Shown: in pieces, positions 25,458 through 34,916 of the stretch
How positions within the stretch are numbered: the first letter of the stretch is position 1
Layout: the number at the start of each line of letters is the position of its first letter
Source of the DNA: Pseudomonas brassicacearum
GTDB taxonomy: Bacteria; Pseudomonadota; Gammaproteobacteria; Pseudomonadales; Pseudomonadaceae
DNA: 64,000 nt
Assembly: GCF_003732265.1 (NCBI RefSeq)
Contig: NZ_MOBK01000008.1
Coordinates: 186,001 to 250,000, forward strand
Reading direction: 5' to 3'
Translations under genes and position numbers: made by a program
The notes under the pieces: model-generated
What the model saw: only the letters and a program-made list of their open reading frames with translations
Told to the model about the DNA's origin: nothing
Database searches by the model: none

Positions 25458-26651
25458 TCAATCAGCCTGACGACGCAGGAAAGCCGGGATGTCCAGGTAG
25501 TCCAGATCATCTTGCGGATTCATCTTCGCGGCAGTCGCAGCACCGGCCTGAGCCTGGTTGCGCATGACGGTCGGACGGTCCAGGTCACGGTAGTTCACCG
25601 CTGGCTGTTCCTGACGAGCGGGTGCCGATTGTTGTGGCTGGGAGGCCATCGAAGTGTGAACGGTGTTGTCGATGACCTTCACAGGCTTCTCGATTTTCGC
25701 GCCCAGACCGGTAGCAACCACAGTCACGTGCAGCTCGTCGCGCATGTCCGGATCGATAACGGTACCGACCTTGACCATGGCGTGCTCGGAAGCGAAGGCT
25801 TCGATGATGCTACCCACGTCGGAGTACTCACCCAGGGACAGGTCAGGACCGGCGGTGATGTTCACCAGGATGCCGCGTGCACCTTGCAGGTTCACGTCTT
25901 CGAGCAACGGGTTGCGAATGGCCGCTTCGGTGGCCTCGCGTGCACGGTTCGGACCGCTGGCGCAGCCAGTGCCCATCATCGCCATGCCCATTTCGCTCAT
26001 CACGGTACGCACGTCGGCAAAGTCGACGTTGATCATGCCAGGACGCTTGATGATGTCGGAGATACCGCGAACGGCACCGGCCAGTACATCGTCAGCCTTG
26101 GCGAATGCGGACAGCAGGCTTGCGTCCTTGCCAAGGATGGTCAGCAGCTTCTCGTTGGGAATGGTGATCAACGAGTCGACGCTTTCAGACAGCAGACGGA
26201 TGCCTTCGTCGGCGATCTGCATGCGCTTGCGACCTTCAAACGGGAACGGACGAGTCACCACCGCAACGGTGAGGATCCCCATTTCCTTGGCCACTTCGGC
26301 AATGATTGGCGCCGCACCGGTACCGGTACCGCCGCCCATGCCAGTGGTGATGAACACCATGTTGGTGCCCTGCAGGACTTCGGCAATGCGCTCACGGTCT
26401 TCGAGAGCGGCCTGACGACCTACTTCAGGGTTGGCGCCGGCGCCCAGACCTTTGGTCACACCGGTACCCAGTTGCAGGATGGTCCGCGCGCCGATGGATT
26501 TCAGCGCCTGGGCATCAGTGTTGGCGCAGATGAATTCAACGCCTTCAATGTTGCTCTTGACCATGTGGTTGACAGCGTTGCCGCCGCCTCCGCCAACACC
26601 GATAACTTTAATAACCGGGCTTGCGGGGATGTTGTCTACGAGTTCGAACAT
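25458..26651 (-). CDS. ftsZ: Cell division GTPase FtsZ
   Basis: A 397-residue tubulin homologue that forms the Z ring at midcell. The GTP-binding signature GGGTGTGAAP, the early glycine-rich loop GVGGGGGNAVNHM and the T7-loop region NVDFADVRTVM are intact. A variable Q/P-rich linker (about 320-370) precedes the conserved C-terminal peptide LDYLDIPAFLRRQ, which binds FtsA and ZipA. It is 71 bases after ftsA, a slightly wider gap than most in the cluster, leaving room for a promoter. Confidence 0.98.
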   Translation of the reverse strand: MFELVDNIPASPVIKVIGVGGGGGNAVNHMVKSNIEGVEFICANTDAQALKSIGARTILQLGTGVTKGLGAGANPEVGRQAALEDRERIAEVLQGTNMVFITTGMGGGTGTGAAPIIAEVAKEMGILTVAVVTRPFPFEGRKRMQIADEGIRLLSESVDSLITIPNEKLLTILGKDASLLSAFAKADDVLAGAVRGISDIIKRPGMINVDFADVRTVMSEMGMAMMGTGCASGPNRAREATEAAIRNPLLEDVNLQGARGILVNITAGPDLSLGEYSDVGSIIEAFASEHAMVKVGTVIDPDMRDELHVTVVATGLGAKIEKPVKVIDNTVHTSMASQPQQSAPARQEQPAVNYRDLDRPTVMRNQAQAGAATAAKMNPQDDLDYLDIPAFLRRQAD

Positions 26652-26722
26652 TTTCCCTCTCCTTTACGTTCTCTAGTTTTTTCGCCTACTGCCTGTATCT
26701 ACAACGGTGCTGCGATAAATCT

Positions 26723-27982
26723 TCAGAAGTTGCCTTGTACCCAGCTCTTGATGCGATCGAGCAAGGCGGCTTTCGGTTCTTCATTGCTGTAGCTGTCGCG
26801 GCTGCTGATGCCCGAGAACGAAATCCCGTCGGACTGCTTCTGCAGGCCGTACATCAACAGGCCAACGCCAGTGGAATAAATCGGGTTGCGGACCACGTCG
26901 TCCAGGCCCTTGACGCCATGCGGAACGCCCAGGCGGACCGGCATGTGGAAGATTTCCTCGGCCAGTTCGGTAGCGCCTTCCATCTTCGACGTGCCGCCGG
27001 TCAGCACGATGCCGGCCGGGATCAGGTCTTCGTAGCCGCTGCGACGCAGTTCGGCCTGAATCAGCGTGAACAGTTCGTCGTAACGCGGCTCTACCACTTC
27101 GGCCAGGGCCTGGCGGGACAGCTCGCGCGGTGGACGGTCGCCAACGCTTGGCACCTTGATGGTTTCACCGGCACCGGCCAGCTTGGCCAGGGCGCAGGCG
27201 TAGCGAATCTTGATTTCTTCGGCGTACTGGGTCGGGGTGCGCAACGCCATGGCGATGTCGTTGGTCACCTGGTCGCCCGCAATCGGGATCACCGCGGTGT
27301 GGCGGATTGCGCCTTCGGTGAAGATGGCGATGTCGGTAGTACCGCCGCCGATGTCCACCAGGCACACGCCCAGCTCTTTCTCGTCGTCGGTCAGCACCGA
27401 GTAGGCCGAGGCCAGTTGCTCGAGAATGATGTCGTCGATTTCCAGACCGCAACGGCGCACACATTTTTCAATGTTCTGTGCAGCATTGACGGCGCAGGTG
27501 ACCACGTGGACCTTGGCTTCCAGACGCACGCCGGACATGCCCAGTGGCTCACGAACGCCTTCCTGGTTATCGATCACGTAATCCTGCGGCAGGGTGTGCA
27601 GCACGCGCTGGTCAGCCGGGATCGCCACAGCCTGGGCAGCGTCGAGGACGCGCTCAAGGTCGGCCGAGCTGACTTCGCGATCACGAATCGCCACGATGCC
27701 GTGGGAGTTCAGGCTGCGGATGTGATTGCCGGCCACGCCGACAAACGCCGAGTGAATGCGGCAACCGGCCATCAGCTGCGCTTCTTCGATAGCGCGCTGG
27801 ATCGACTGAACGGTGGACTCGATGTTCACCACCACGCCTTTCTTCAGGCCACGGGACGGATGGGTACCGATCCCGACGATTTCCAGCGTGCCGTCGTCCG
27901 CAACCTCGCCGACCAGCGCCACCACCTTGGAGGTGCCGATATCGAGACCGACGATCATTTTGCCGCTTTGCACGTTTGCCAT
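26723..27982 (-). CDS. ftsA: Cell division protein FtsA
   Basis: A 419-residue actin-fold protein that tethers FtsZ filaments to the membrane. Nucleotide-binding segments are seen as VGLDIGTSKVVALVGEV and VDIGGGTTDIAIF, with the ADP-binding GIVLTGGTSKMEG near the end. The 1C domain lies between. The C-terminus ends in a short amphipathic helix (DRIKSWVQGNF), the membrane-targeting sequence. It lies 15 bases after ftsQ. Confidence 0.98.
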   Translation of the reverse strand: MANVQSGKMIVGLDIGTSKVVALVGEVADDGTLEIVGIGTHPSRGLKKGVVVNIESTVQSIQRAIEEAQLMAGCRIHSAFVGVAGNHIRSLNSHGIVAIRDREVSSADLERVLDAAQAVAIPADQRVLHTLPQDYVIDNQEGVREPLGMSGVRLEAKVHVVTCAVNAAQNIEKCVRRCGLEIDDIILEQLASAYSVLTDDEKELGVCLVDIGGGTTDIAIFTEGAIRHTAVIPIAGDQVTNDIAMALRTPTQYAEEIKIRYACALAKLAGAGETIKVPSVGDRPPRELSRQALAEVVEPRYDELFTLIQAELRRSGYEDLIPAGIVLTGGTSKMEGATELAEEIFHMPVRLGVPHGVKGLDDVVRNPIYSTGVGLLMYGLQKQSDGISFSGISSRDSYSNEEPKAALLDRIKSWVQGNF

Positions 27983-27997
27983 GGGTCCTGCCTCTTC

Positions 27998-28867
27998 TTA
28001 ATTCTTCGCGACAGCGGGTTGGGCTGTCGTGGGCGCTACAGGTTCCCGCCAGCCAACAGCGAGGCCGTTGGCGTAGCGCAGATCGATGCGCGCAATGTTC
28101 GTAATCTGTTCTTTGAGCGTCTTGTCATAGATGGCAATGAAACGGCGCATCTTCTCCACCAGGTTGCCGCGCCCCAGCAGCAGTTCGATCCCGGGACCGG
28201 CACTGCCGGCGCCGGTGGTCAGGAACCAGCTGCCGCGTTCACGCAATTCCAGGCGTGCAATCGAGAAGCCCAACGGCCTGAGCATCTGGCTCAGCACCTG
28301 GTATTGCTGCATGACCTGCTGTTGAGCCCGTTGTGGGCCGAACAGCTGTGGCAAGTGTTCGTAATTCGCCAGTTCACGCGGGGTGAACGCCTGGCCCTGG
28401 TTGTTCAACAGCGATTCATCGCCCCAACGGGCCACCGGCAGTTGTTCTTCCAGGCGGATCACCACTTGATCCGGCCACACCCGACGCACTTCGGCGTGGG
28501 CAATCCATGGCATCGTCTCAAGCTCGGTGCGCATGCTCTCCAGGTCGATGGTGAAGAAGCTCGACGCCACGTACGGGGCGATCCGCTGCTGCACGGCTTG
28601 CTGGCTGATGTAACTCAAATCACCCTGCACGTTGATCTTGGTGATCGGCCGGTCAGCGTACGGCAGCAAACGCTGCGCGCCTTCGTAAGTGCCGAACCCC
28701 AGTGCAACCAACAGCACCGGCCAGAACAACGCTTTGAGAAAACCAAAATTGGCTTTCGGCAGGCGCATCGACATCGGCTCTTTGGCCACCATTCGGCTGG
28801 CACCCCGTGGCACCGGCTTGCGGCCGGGTGCGGGTGGAGGCTGATGTCTTAGCTGCGCGCCTTGCAT
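27998..28867 (-). CDS. ftsQ: Cell division protein FtsQ
   Basis: A 289-residue bitopic inner-membrane protein that links early and late divisome proteins with FtsL and FtsB. A basic cytoplasmic tail (about 1-48) precedes one transmembrane helix (FLKALFWPVLLVALGFGTY) and a periplasmic part with the POTRA domain starting at ITKINVQGDLSYIS. The chosen ATG at 28867 lies five bases behind ddlB. The frame is open further upstream to 28954 but that would overlap ddlB. Confidence 0.96.
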   Translation of the reverse strand: MQGAQLRHQPPPAPGRKPVPRGASRMVAKEPMSMRLPKANFGFLKALFWPVLLVALGFGTYEGAQRLLPYADRPITKINVQGDLSYISQQAVQQRIAPYVASSFFTIDLESMRTELETMPWIAHAEVRRVWPDQVVIRLEEQLPVARWGDESLLNNQGQAFTPRELANYEHLPQLFGPQRAQQQVMQQYQVLSQMLRPLGFSIARLELRERGSWFLTTGAGSAGPGIELLLGRGNLVEKMRRFIAIYDKTLKEQITNIARIDLRYANGLAVGWREPVAPTTAQPAVAKN

Positions 28868-28871
28868 GGTC

Positions 28872-29840
28872 TTACCCTCGCGGCTCGTTGTTGCCGGTAA
28901 TGCTGGCGGCCAGAATCGCCAGAACCAGTTGCTGGAAATCCAGACCGGCGGCACGGGCCGCCATCGGCACCAGGCTGTGATCGGTCATGCCCGGCGCGGT
29001 GTTCACTTCCAGGAACCAGAACTGCCCGTCGGCGTCCTGCATCACGTCTGCCCTGCCCCAACCGGCGATACCCAGCGCCTCGCAGGCTTTCGCCGTGAGG
29101 TCCATGAGTTCCTTTTCCTTGGTGCTGTCGAGCCCGCACGGAATGCGGTACTGGGTATCGTTGGCGATGTACTTGGCGTCGTAGTCGTAGAAGCTGTGCG
29201 TCGTGCCCAGGGCAATCGGAGGCAACACCTGGTCACGCAGGGTGGCGATGGTGAACTCCGGACCGTGAATCCATTGCTCGACCAACACTTGCGAATCGTA
29301 GGTACTGGCCGCTTTCCAGGCGTCGATCAACTCGGACGCAGAACTCACTTTGGCCATACCGATACTTGAACCTTCATGCGCCGGTTTGACGATCAAAGGG
29401 AAGCCCAGTTCCGTCGCTGCCGAAATACAATCAGCCTCGCTGCTCAGGACGGCGTGACGCGGCGTCGGAATACCCAGGCTGTGCCAGACCTGCTTGGTGC
29501 GCAGTTTGTCCATGGCCAGCGCCGACGCCAGAATGCCGCTGCCGGTGTAGGGAATGCCCAGGCATTCGAGCAAGCCCTGCATGCTGCCGTCTTCACCGCC
29601 ACGACCGTGGAGGATGACGAAGGCGCGGTCGATCTTTTCGTTGAGCAAACGCTGCAACAGGTCATCGCCGACGTCGAGGCCGAACGCATCCACACCAGCA
29701 CTTTGCAGTGCAGCGAGGACCGCGTTACCGGACTTCAGCGAAACCTCACGCTCGGCACTCTTGCCGCCGAACAGCACGGCGACGCGGCCGAAGTCTTTCG
29801 GCGCGACGGTGGAGACGAGGTTGGCGTAAGCAGCAGTCAT
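28872..29840 (-). CDS. ddlB: D-alanine--D-alanine ligase B
   Basis: A 322-residue ATP-grasp enzyme that joins two D-Ala for peptidoglycan. The N-terminal motif is VLFGGKSAEREVSLKSG, the central HGRGGEDGSMQGLLE matches the family signature, and the ATP-grasp end has RADVMQDADGQFWFLEVNTAPGMT with metal-binding residues. The ATG overlaps the murC stop (ATGA). Product feeds MurF, encoded in the same cluster. Confidence 0.97.
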   Translation of the reverse strand: MTAAYANLVSTVAPKDFGRVAVLFGGKSAEREVSLKSGNAVLAALQSAGVDAFGLDVGDDLLQRLLNEKIDRAFVILHGRGGEDGSMQGLLECLGIPYTGSGILASALAMDKLRTKQVWHSLGIPTPRHAVLSSEADCISAATELGFPLIVKPAHEGSSIGMAKVSSASELIDAWKAASTYDSQVLVEQWIHGPEFTIATLRDQVLPPIALGTTHSFYDYDAKYIANDTQYRIPCGLDSTKEKELMDLTAKACEALGIAGWGRADVMQDADGQFWFLEVNTAPGMTDHSLVPMAARAAGLDFQQLVLAILAASITGNNEPRG

Positions 29841-31297
29841 TTCAACTTCCCCACGGCAGGCGCAGCAACGGCACCGGCGAACAACGGACTGTTCAACAGT
29901 TTTGGCGCGAGACCGCCGATATCACCGGCGCCCTGGCACAGCAGGATGTCGCCGGCACGCAGCAGCGGCTTGACCAGCGGCGCAAGGTCGACACCGCGCT
30001 CGATGTAGATCGGGTCCAGCTGACCGCGTTGACGAATGCTGTTGCACAACTTGCGGCTGTCGGCGCCCGGGATCGGCTCTTCGCCGGCCGGATACACTTC
30101 CATCAGCAGCAGGACGTTGGCGTCGGCCAGGACATTGACGAAATCGTCGTACAGGTCGCGGGTGCGGCTGTAACGGTGCGGCTGGTAAACCATCACCAAA
30201 CGGCGCTCCGGCCAGCCACCGCGTACGGCCTTGATCACCGCAGCGACTTCGGTCGGGTGGTGACCGTAGTCGTCGACCAGCATCACGCTGCCGTCGTCGA
30301 CCGGCAGTTCGCCGTAGACCTGGAAGCGTCGACCGACACCCTGGAACCCGGACAGGCCCTGGACGATGGCTTCATCGCTGACGCCCTCGTCAGAGGCGAT
30401 GCAGATGGTCGCCAGCGCATTCAATACGTTGTGGTTCCCCGGCATGTTCACAGAAACATCCAGCGGCTCGCGCTCAGGGCGCAGCACGGTGAAGAAGGTC
30501 TGCATGCCCTGCTGACGCACATTGATCGCGCGCACGTCGCAGTCATCGCCGAAGCCGTAGGTAACGGTCGGGCGCTTGACCAGCGGAAGGATTTCACGCA
30601 CCACCGGATCGTCCAGGCACACCACCGCCAGACCGTAGAACGGCAGGTTGTGGAGGAACTCGACGAAGGTTTTCTTCAGTTTGTTGAAGTCACCGTCGTA
30701 GGTCGCCATGTGGTCGGCGTCGATGTTGGTGACCACGGCCACCAGCGGCTGCAAGTGCAGGAAACTGGCGTCGCTTTCGTCGGCTTCGGCGATCAGGTAA
30801 CGGCTGGTGCCGAGCTGGGCATTGGTGCCCGCGGCATTCAGACGGCCACCAATGACGAACGTCGGGTCCAGGCCACCGGCAGCGAACACCGAGGCGATCA
30901 GGCTGGTGGTGGTGGTCTTGCCGTGGGTACCGGCGACGGCGATGCCGTGGCGGTAGCGCATCAGCTCGGCCAGCATCTCGGCGCGTGGTACCACCGGGAT
31001 ACGGCGTTCCAGCGCGGTCGCGACTTCCGGGTTGGAGGTGTTGACGGCGCTCGATACCACCAGCACATCGGCAGAGGAAGCGTTCTCGGCACGGTGACCG
31101 ATGAAGATATGCGCGCCGAAAGACTCCAGGCGCTCGGTGACCGGCGACGCTTTCAGGTCGGAACCGGAGACGTCATAGCCCAGGTTCAACAACACTTCGG
31201 CAATCCCGCACATGCCCACGCCGCCGATACCGACGAAGTGGATTTTACGGATGCGGCGCATTTCCGGTTGCGGCATGGCTTTCTGATTCTCAACCAT
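29837..31297 (-). CDS. murC: UDP-N-acetylmuramate--L-alanine ligase
   Basis: A 486-residue Mur ligase that adds L-Ala to UDP-MurNAc. A Rossmann start HFVGIGGVGMCGIAEVL, the P-loop GTHGKTTTTSL, and VDDYGHHPTEVAAV near the third domain are typical. ATG at 31297 starts MVENQKAMPQPEMRRIRKIHF; an ATG 12 codons later is also possible. It overlaps murG by eight bases and ddlB by four. Confidence 0.97.
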   Translation of the reverse strand: MVENQKAMPQPEMRRIRKIHFVGIGGVGMCGIAEVLLNLGYDVSGSDLKASPVTERLESFGAHIFIGHRAENASSADVLVVSSAVNTSNPEVATALERRIPVVPRAEMLAELMRYRHGIAVAGTHGKTTTTSLIASVFAAGGLDPTFVIGGRLNAAGTNAQLGTSRYLIAEADESDASFLHLQPLVAVVTNIDADHMATYDGDFNKLKKTFVEFLHNLPFYGLAVVCLDDPVVREILPLVKRPTVTYGFGDDCDVRAINVRQQGMQTFFTVLRPEREPLDVSVNMPGNHNVLNALATICIASDEGVSDEAIVQGLSGFQGVGRRFQVYGELPVDDGSVMLVDDYGHHPTEVAAVIKAVRGGWPERRLVMVYQPHRYSRTRDLYDDFVNVLADANVLLLMEVYPAGEEPIPGADSRKLCNSIRQRGQLDPIYIERGVDLAPLVKPLLRAGDILLCQGAGDIGGLAPKLLNSPLFAGAVAAPAVGKLK

Positions 31298-32360
31298 GGG
31301 CCACCTCCAGGCAGGTATCGACCACGTTACGGGTGGCATCGGGTTTGGCCAGGCGGCGTGCCGCAGTAGCCATATCGTTGAGTCGTTGTGGTTGCATCAG
31401 GACCTCTGTCAGGCGAGCGGCAAGATCCGCTGCGCCAGTCGTTCTTTGCGGCATCAGGAAGGCAGCGCCTTCACGGGCCAAATAATCGGCGTTGCGGGTC
31501 TGGTGATCGTCGATCGCGTGGGGCAAAGGCACCAGCATCGAGGGCAGACCGGCGGCGGCCAGTTCACTGATGGTCAGCGCGCCTGCGCGGCACACCACCA
31601 GGTCGGCCCAGCCATAGGCTTGGGCCATGTCTTTGATGAAAGGCTGCACTTGCGCCTCGACGCCAGCCGCGCGATAGCGCTCTGCAGTCACTTCATCGTG
31701 GTTTTTACCGGCCTGATGGAACACTTCCGGACGCAGGTCGGGGGCGACTTGCGACAGGGCTTCAGGCAGCAATTTGTTCAACGGTTCTGCGCCCAGGCTT
31801 CCACCCAGGATCAGCAAACGCGCCTTGCGACCGGCCAGGGCTGGTCGTGCCGTTTCGAGGAACAGCTCGGTGCGCACCGGGTTACCGGTGGTCCGACGGC
31901 TGTCCGACAGGGTAAAGGTGTCGGGGAACGCTTCACAGACTCGGGCGGCCAACGGCACCAGCAACCGATTGGCGGTACCGGCCACGGCGTTCTGTTCGTG
32001 AACGATCACCGGCACACCGGCCAGTTTGGCGGCAACACCGCCAGGGCCGGTCACGTAACCACCGAAGCCGACCACGCACACCGGCCGCAGCTGACGAATG
32101 ATCGCCCGCGCCTGCCAGACGGATTTGAGCAACATGAACGGCGCCTTGAGCAGGGACAATTTGCCCTTGCCGCGCAAGCCGCTGGCGTTGATTCGATGCA
32201 ACTCGATACCGGCCATCGGCACCAGGTCGTTCTCGATGCCGCGCGGCGTCCCGAGCCAATGCACGGTGTAACCGCGGGCCTGGAATTCGCGAGCGCAAGC
32301 CAGTGCCGGGAACACGTGGCCCCCGGTGCCGCCCGCCATGATCAATACGTTAGCGCCCAT
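31290..32360 (-). CDS. murG: Lipid II synthase MurG (GlcNAc transferase)
   Basis: A 356-residue GT-B glycosyltransferase on the cytoplasmic face of the membrane. It adds GlcNAc to lipid I to make lipid II. The N-terminal glycine loop IMAGGTGGHVFPALA, the second loop VVGFGGYVTGPGG and the donor-binding CRAGALTISELAAAG are all present. The ATG at 32360 gives the conventional start; the longer frame to 32465 lies in ftsW. Overlaps ftsW by 11 bases and murC by eight. Confidence 0.97.
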   Translation of the reverse strand: MGANVLIMAGGTGGHVFPALACAREFQARGYTVHWLGTPRGIENDLVPMAGIELHRINASGLRGKGKLSLLKAPFMLLKSVWQARAIIRQLRPVCVVGFGGYVTGPGGVAAKLAGVPVIVHEQNAVAGTANRLLVPLAARVCEAFPDTFTLSDSRRTTGNPVRTELFLETARPALAGRKARLLILGGSLGAEPLNKLLPEALSQVAPDLRPEVFHQAGKNHDEVTAERYRAAGVEAQVQPFIKDMAQAYGWADLVVCRAGALTISELAAAGLPSMLVPLPHAIDDHQTRNADYLAREGAAFLMPQRTTGAADLAARLTEVLMQPQRLNDMATAARRLAKPDATRNVVDTCLEVAHG

Positions 32361-33567
32361 GGGGTGGCTCCTCGGCGAAGTCACTCTCATGGAACTCCAT
32401 CTCTTCGCTGCCCAGGTGGGTTCGACTCTCCCACTCGATGCGCAGCAACAAGCCGAGACAGGCACCGCAAATCACCAACGAACTGCCGCCGTAGCTGAGG
32501 AATGGCAGGGTCAGGCCTTTGGTCGGCAGCAGGCCGACGTTCACGCCGATGTTGATCAAGAACTGACCAATCCACAGGAACGACAGGCCGTACGCAATGT
32601 AGGCGGCGAAGAACTGCTTGGCCTTCTCGGCCCAATAACCGATGTACATGCCACGAATACAGACAAACACGAACAGCGCCACGGTGCACAACGAACCCAC
32701 GGCCCCCAGTTCTTCAGCCAGCACCGAGAACACGAAGTCAGTGTGGGCTTCCGGCAGGTAAAACTGTTTCTGCACGCTGTTGCCCAGGCCAACGCCCAGC
32801 CATTCGCCGCGACCAAACGCGATCAATGCCTGAGACAACTGATAACCGGCACCAAACTGGTCGGCCCATGGGTCGGCAAAGTTGGTCAGACGCGCCATTC
32901 GATACGGCTGCACTTGAATCAACAACACCACCGCCGCGACGGCCAGGACCACCATCAAGGAAAACCGGAACAGCCCGACCCCGCCCAGGAACAACATCGC
33001 CGCCGCCGCCCCCATCATCACGACGGTGGCACCGAAGTCCGGTTCCATCAGCAACAGGCCGGCCATTGGCAGCAGCACGATGAATGGCTTGAAGAAGCCC
33101 ATCCAGCTTTCGCGCACTTCTTTCTGGCGACGCACCAGATAGCCGGCGAGGTAGATCACCACGAACACCTTGGCGATCTCGGAAGGCTGAACGTTGAAGA
33201 AGCTGAAACCGATCCAGCGCATCGAACCGTTCACTTCACGGCCGATCCCCGGAATGATCACCATCACCAGCAAACCGAACGCACCCAGCAGCATCAGCCA
33301 GCCAAGGCGTTGCCAGGTGGCGATCGGGATCATCATGGTGATGACGCAGGCACCCAGGCCCAGAACGATGTAGATAAGGTGGCGGATCATGTAATACAGG
33401 GCACTGCCCGATTGCACTGCGGCAACTTCGGTCGAGGCCGATGCAATCATGACCAGGCCCAGGCCGATCAAGGCCAGGCAACCGGCGAGCATCGGGAAGT
33501 CGAGGTCGACCCCGCGCCCGGTGATGATCGGCGACGGATAAGGCTTGATGATATTTCTCAGGCTCAT
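32350..33567 (-). CDS. ftsW: Peptidoglycan glycosyltransferase FtsW
   Basis: A 405-residue SEDS family membrane enzyme with about ten transmembrane segments that polymerises lipid II at the septum with FtsI. Conserved features include GINGREVN-type sequence seen as PGIGREVNGSMRWIG, the QPSEIAKVFVVIYLA motif, and the C-terminal LTLPFLSYGGSSL. ATG at 33567 (SLRNIIKPYPSP) overlaps the murD stop as ATGA. The longer frame to 33690 is murD DNA. Confidence 0.97.
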   Translation of the reverse strand: MSLRNIIKPYPSPIITGRGVDLDFPMLAGCLALIGLGLVMIASASTEVAAVQSGSALYYMIRHLIYIVLGLGACVITMMIPIATWQRLGWLMLLGAFGLLVMVIIPGIGREVNGSMRWIGFSFFNVQPSEIAKVFVVIYLAGYLVRRQKEVRESWMGFFKPFIVLLPMAGLLLMEPDFGATVVMMGAAAAMLFLGGVGLFRFSLMVVLAVAAVVLLIQVQPYRMARLTNFADPWADQFGAGYQLSQALIAFGRGEWLGVGLGNSVQKQFYLPEAHTDFVFSVLAEELGAVGSLCTVALFVFVCIRGMYIGYWAEKAKQFFAAYIAYGLSFLWIGQFLINIGVNVGLLPTKGLTLPFLSYGGSSLVICGACLGLLLRIEWESRTHLGSEEMEFHESDFAEEPPHGR

Positions 33568-34910
33568 GCCAGTTCCTCCACAGCTTGGACGAACTGGTGA
33601 CCACGGTCTTCGTAGTTCTTGAACATGTCGAAACTGGCGCAGGCCGGTGACAGCAACACCACGTCTCCGGGGTGGGCGGCCGCGCGGCATTGCTCCACGG
33701 CTTCGACCAGCGAACCGACGCGGATCAGCGGCACGGCATCGCCGATGGCCTGGCCGATCTTGTCGGAGTCACGCCCCATCAGGATCACGGCGCGGCAGTT
33801 GGCCGCCACCGGATCACGCAGGTCATTGAACTCGGCACCCTTGCCGTCGCCACCGGCGATCAGCACGATCTTGCCGTCGATGTCTGCACCCAAACCTTCG
33901 ATGGCCGCCAGTGCGGCACCGACGTTGGTGGCTTTGGAATCGTTGTAGTAGCCGACGCCGTCCAGATCACGCACCCACTGACAGCGATGCTCGAGGCCGG
34001 CAAAGCTGCGCAGGGCCGTGAGCATGGCGTCGAATGGCAGACCGACGGCGTGGCCCAGCGCCAATGCCGCGAGGGCGTTGGACTGGTTGTGGGCGCCACG
34101 AATTTTCAACTCGCGCACCGGCATCAGGTTCTGGAATTCGAAGGCCAGGAACTTCTCGCCGTCTTCTTCGCGGATACCGAACGCCTTGAAATCAGGTTTG
34201 CTCAAACCGAAGGTCCAGCACGGCTGGCCCTCGCCCATCAACGGACGGCTCAGGGCGTCCTGACGGTTGACCACAAACTGCCTGGCGCCACGGAAGATCC
34301 GGTGCTTGGCCAGGTGATAGGCCGGCAGACCGCTGTAACGGTCCATGTGGTCTTCGCTGACGTTGAGCACAGTCGCCACTTCGGCGTTCAGTTGATCGGT
34401 GGTTTCCAGCTGGAAACTCGACAGCTCCATCACGTACAGCTCGATGTCATCGCCCAGCAGGTCCAGCGCCGGCGTACCGAGGTTGCCGCCGACCGCCACA
34501 CGCTTGCCCGCCGCGACGGCCATCTCGCCGACCAGGGTAGTGACGGTGCTTTTCGCATTGGAACCGCTGATGGCGACAATCGGCGCCTTCGCGTTACGCG
34601 CGAACAGCTCGATGTCACCGGACAATTTCACGCCACGGGCGGCGGCAGCCTGCAGGGCCGGGGTCGCCAGCGCCAGGCCGGGGCTCACGTAGAGCTCGTC
34701 GGCACGGCACAGGAACTCGACGTCCAGCTCGCCACAACGCACTTCCACGTGCGGATAGTCACGCTTGAGCGTGGCCAGTTCCGGTGGATTTTCCCGCGTA
34801 TCGGCCACGGCAAACGACGTGCCCCGGTTCGCCAGGAAGCGAACCAGGGACATGCCGCTCTTGCCGAGGCCGACAACGATGCGGAAGTGGTCAGAAGCGA
34901 TCAGAGACAC
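33564..34910 (-). CDS. murD: UDP-N-acetylmuramoylalanine--D-glutamate ligase
   Basis: A 448-residue Mur ligase that adds D-Glu to UDP-MurNAc-L-Ala. The UDP-binding start is IVVGLGKSGMSLVRFL, the ATP loop GSNAKSTVTTLVGEM, and YYNDSKATNVGAALAAIEG marks the central region, with a C-terminal LLSPACASFDMF. The start codon is GTG at 34910, six bases after mraY. No better in-frame ATG exists nearby. Confidence 0.97.
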   Translation of the reverse strand: MSLIASDHFRIVVGLGKSGMSLVRFLANRGTSFAVADTRENPPELATLKRDYPHVEVRCGELDVEFLCRADELYVSPGLALATPALQAAAARGVKLSGDIELFARNAKAPIVAISGSNAKSTVTTLVGEMAVAAGKRVAVGGNLGTPALDLLGDDIELYVMELSSFQLETTDQLNAEVATVLNVSEDHMDRYSGLPAYHLAKHRIFRGARQFVVNRQDALSRPLMGEGQPCWTFGLSKPDFKAFGIREEDGEKFLAFEFQNLMPVRELKIRGAHNQSNALAALALGHAVGLPFDAMLTALRSFAGLEHRCQWVRDLDGVGYYNDSKATNVGAALAAIEGLGADIDGKIVLIAGGDGKGAEFNDLRDPVAANCRAVILMGRDSDKIGQAIGDAVPLIRVGSLVEAVEQCRAAAHPGDVVLLSPACASFDMFKNYEDRGHQFVQAVEELA

Positions 34911-34916
34911 GAGTTT

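Noticed and set aside
26621..28852. 743-codon plus-strand frame opposite ftsA and ftsQ
   Set aside because: It is the antisense of conserved ftsA/ftsQ, with low-complexity translation and no ribosome site.
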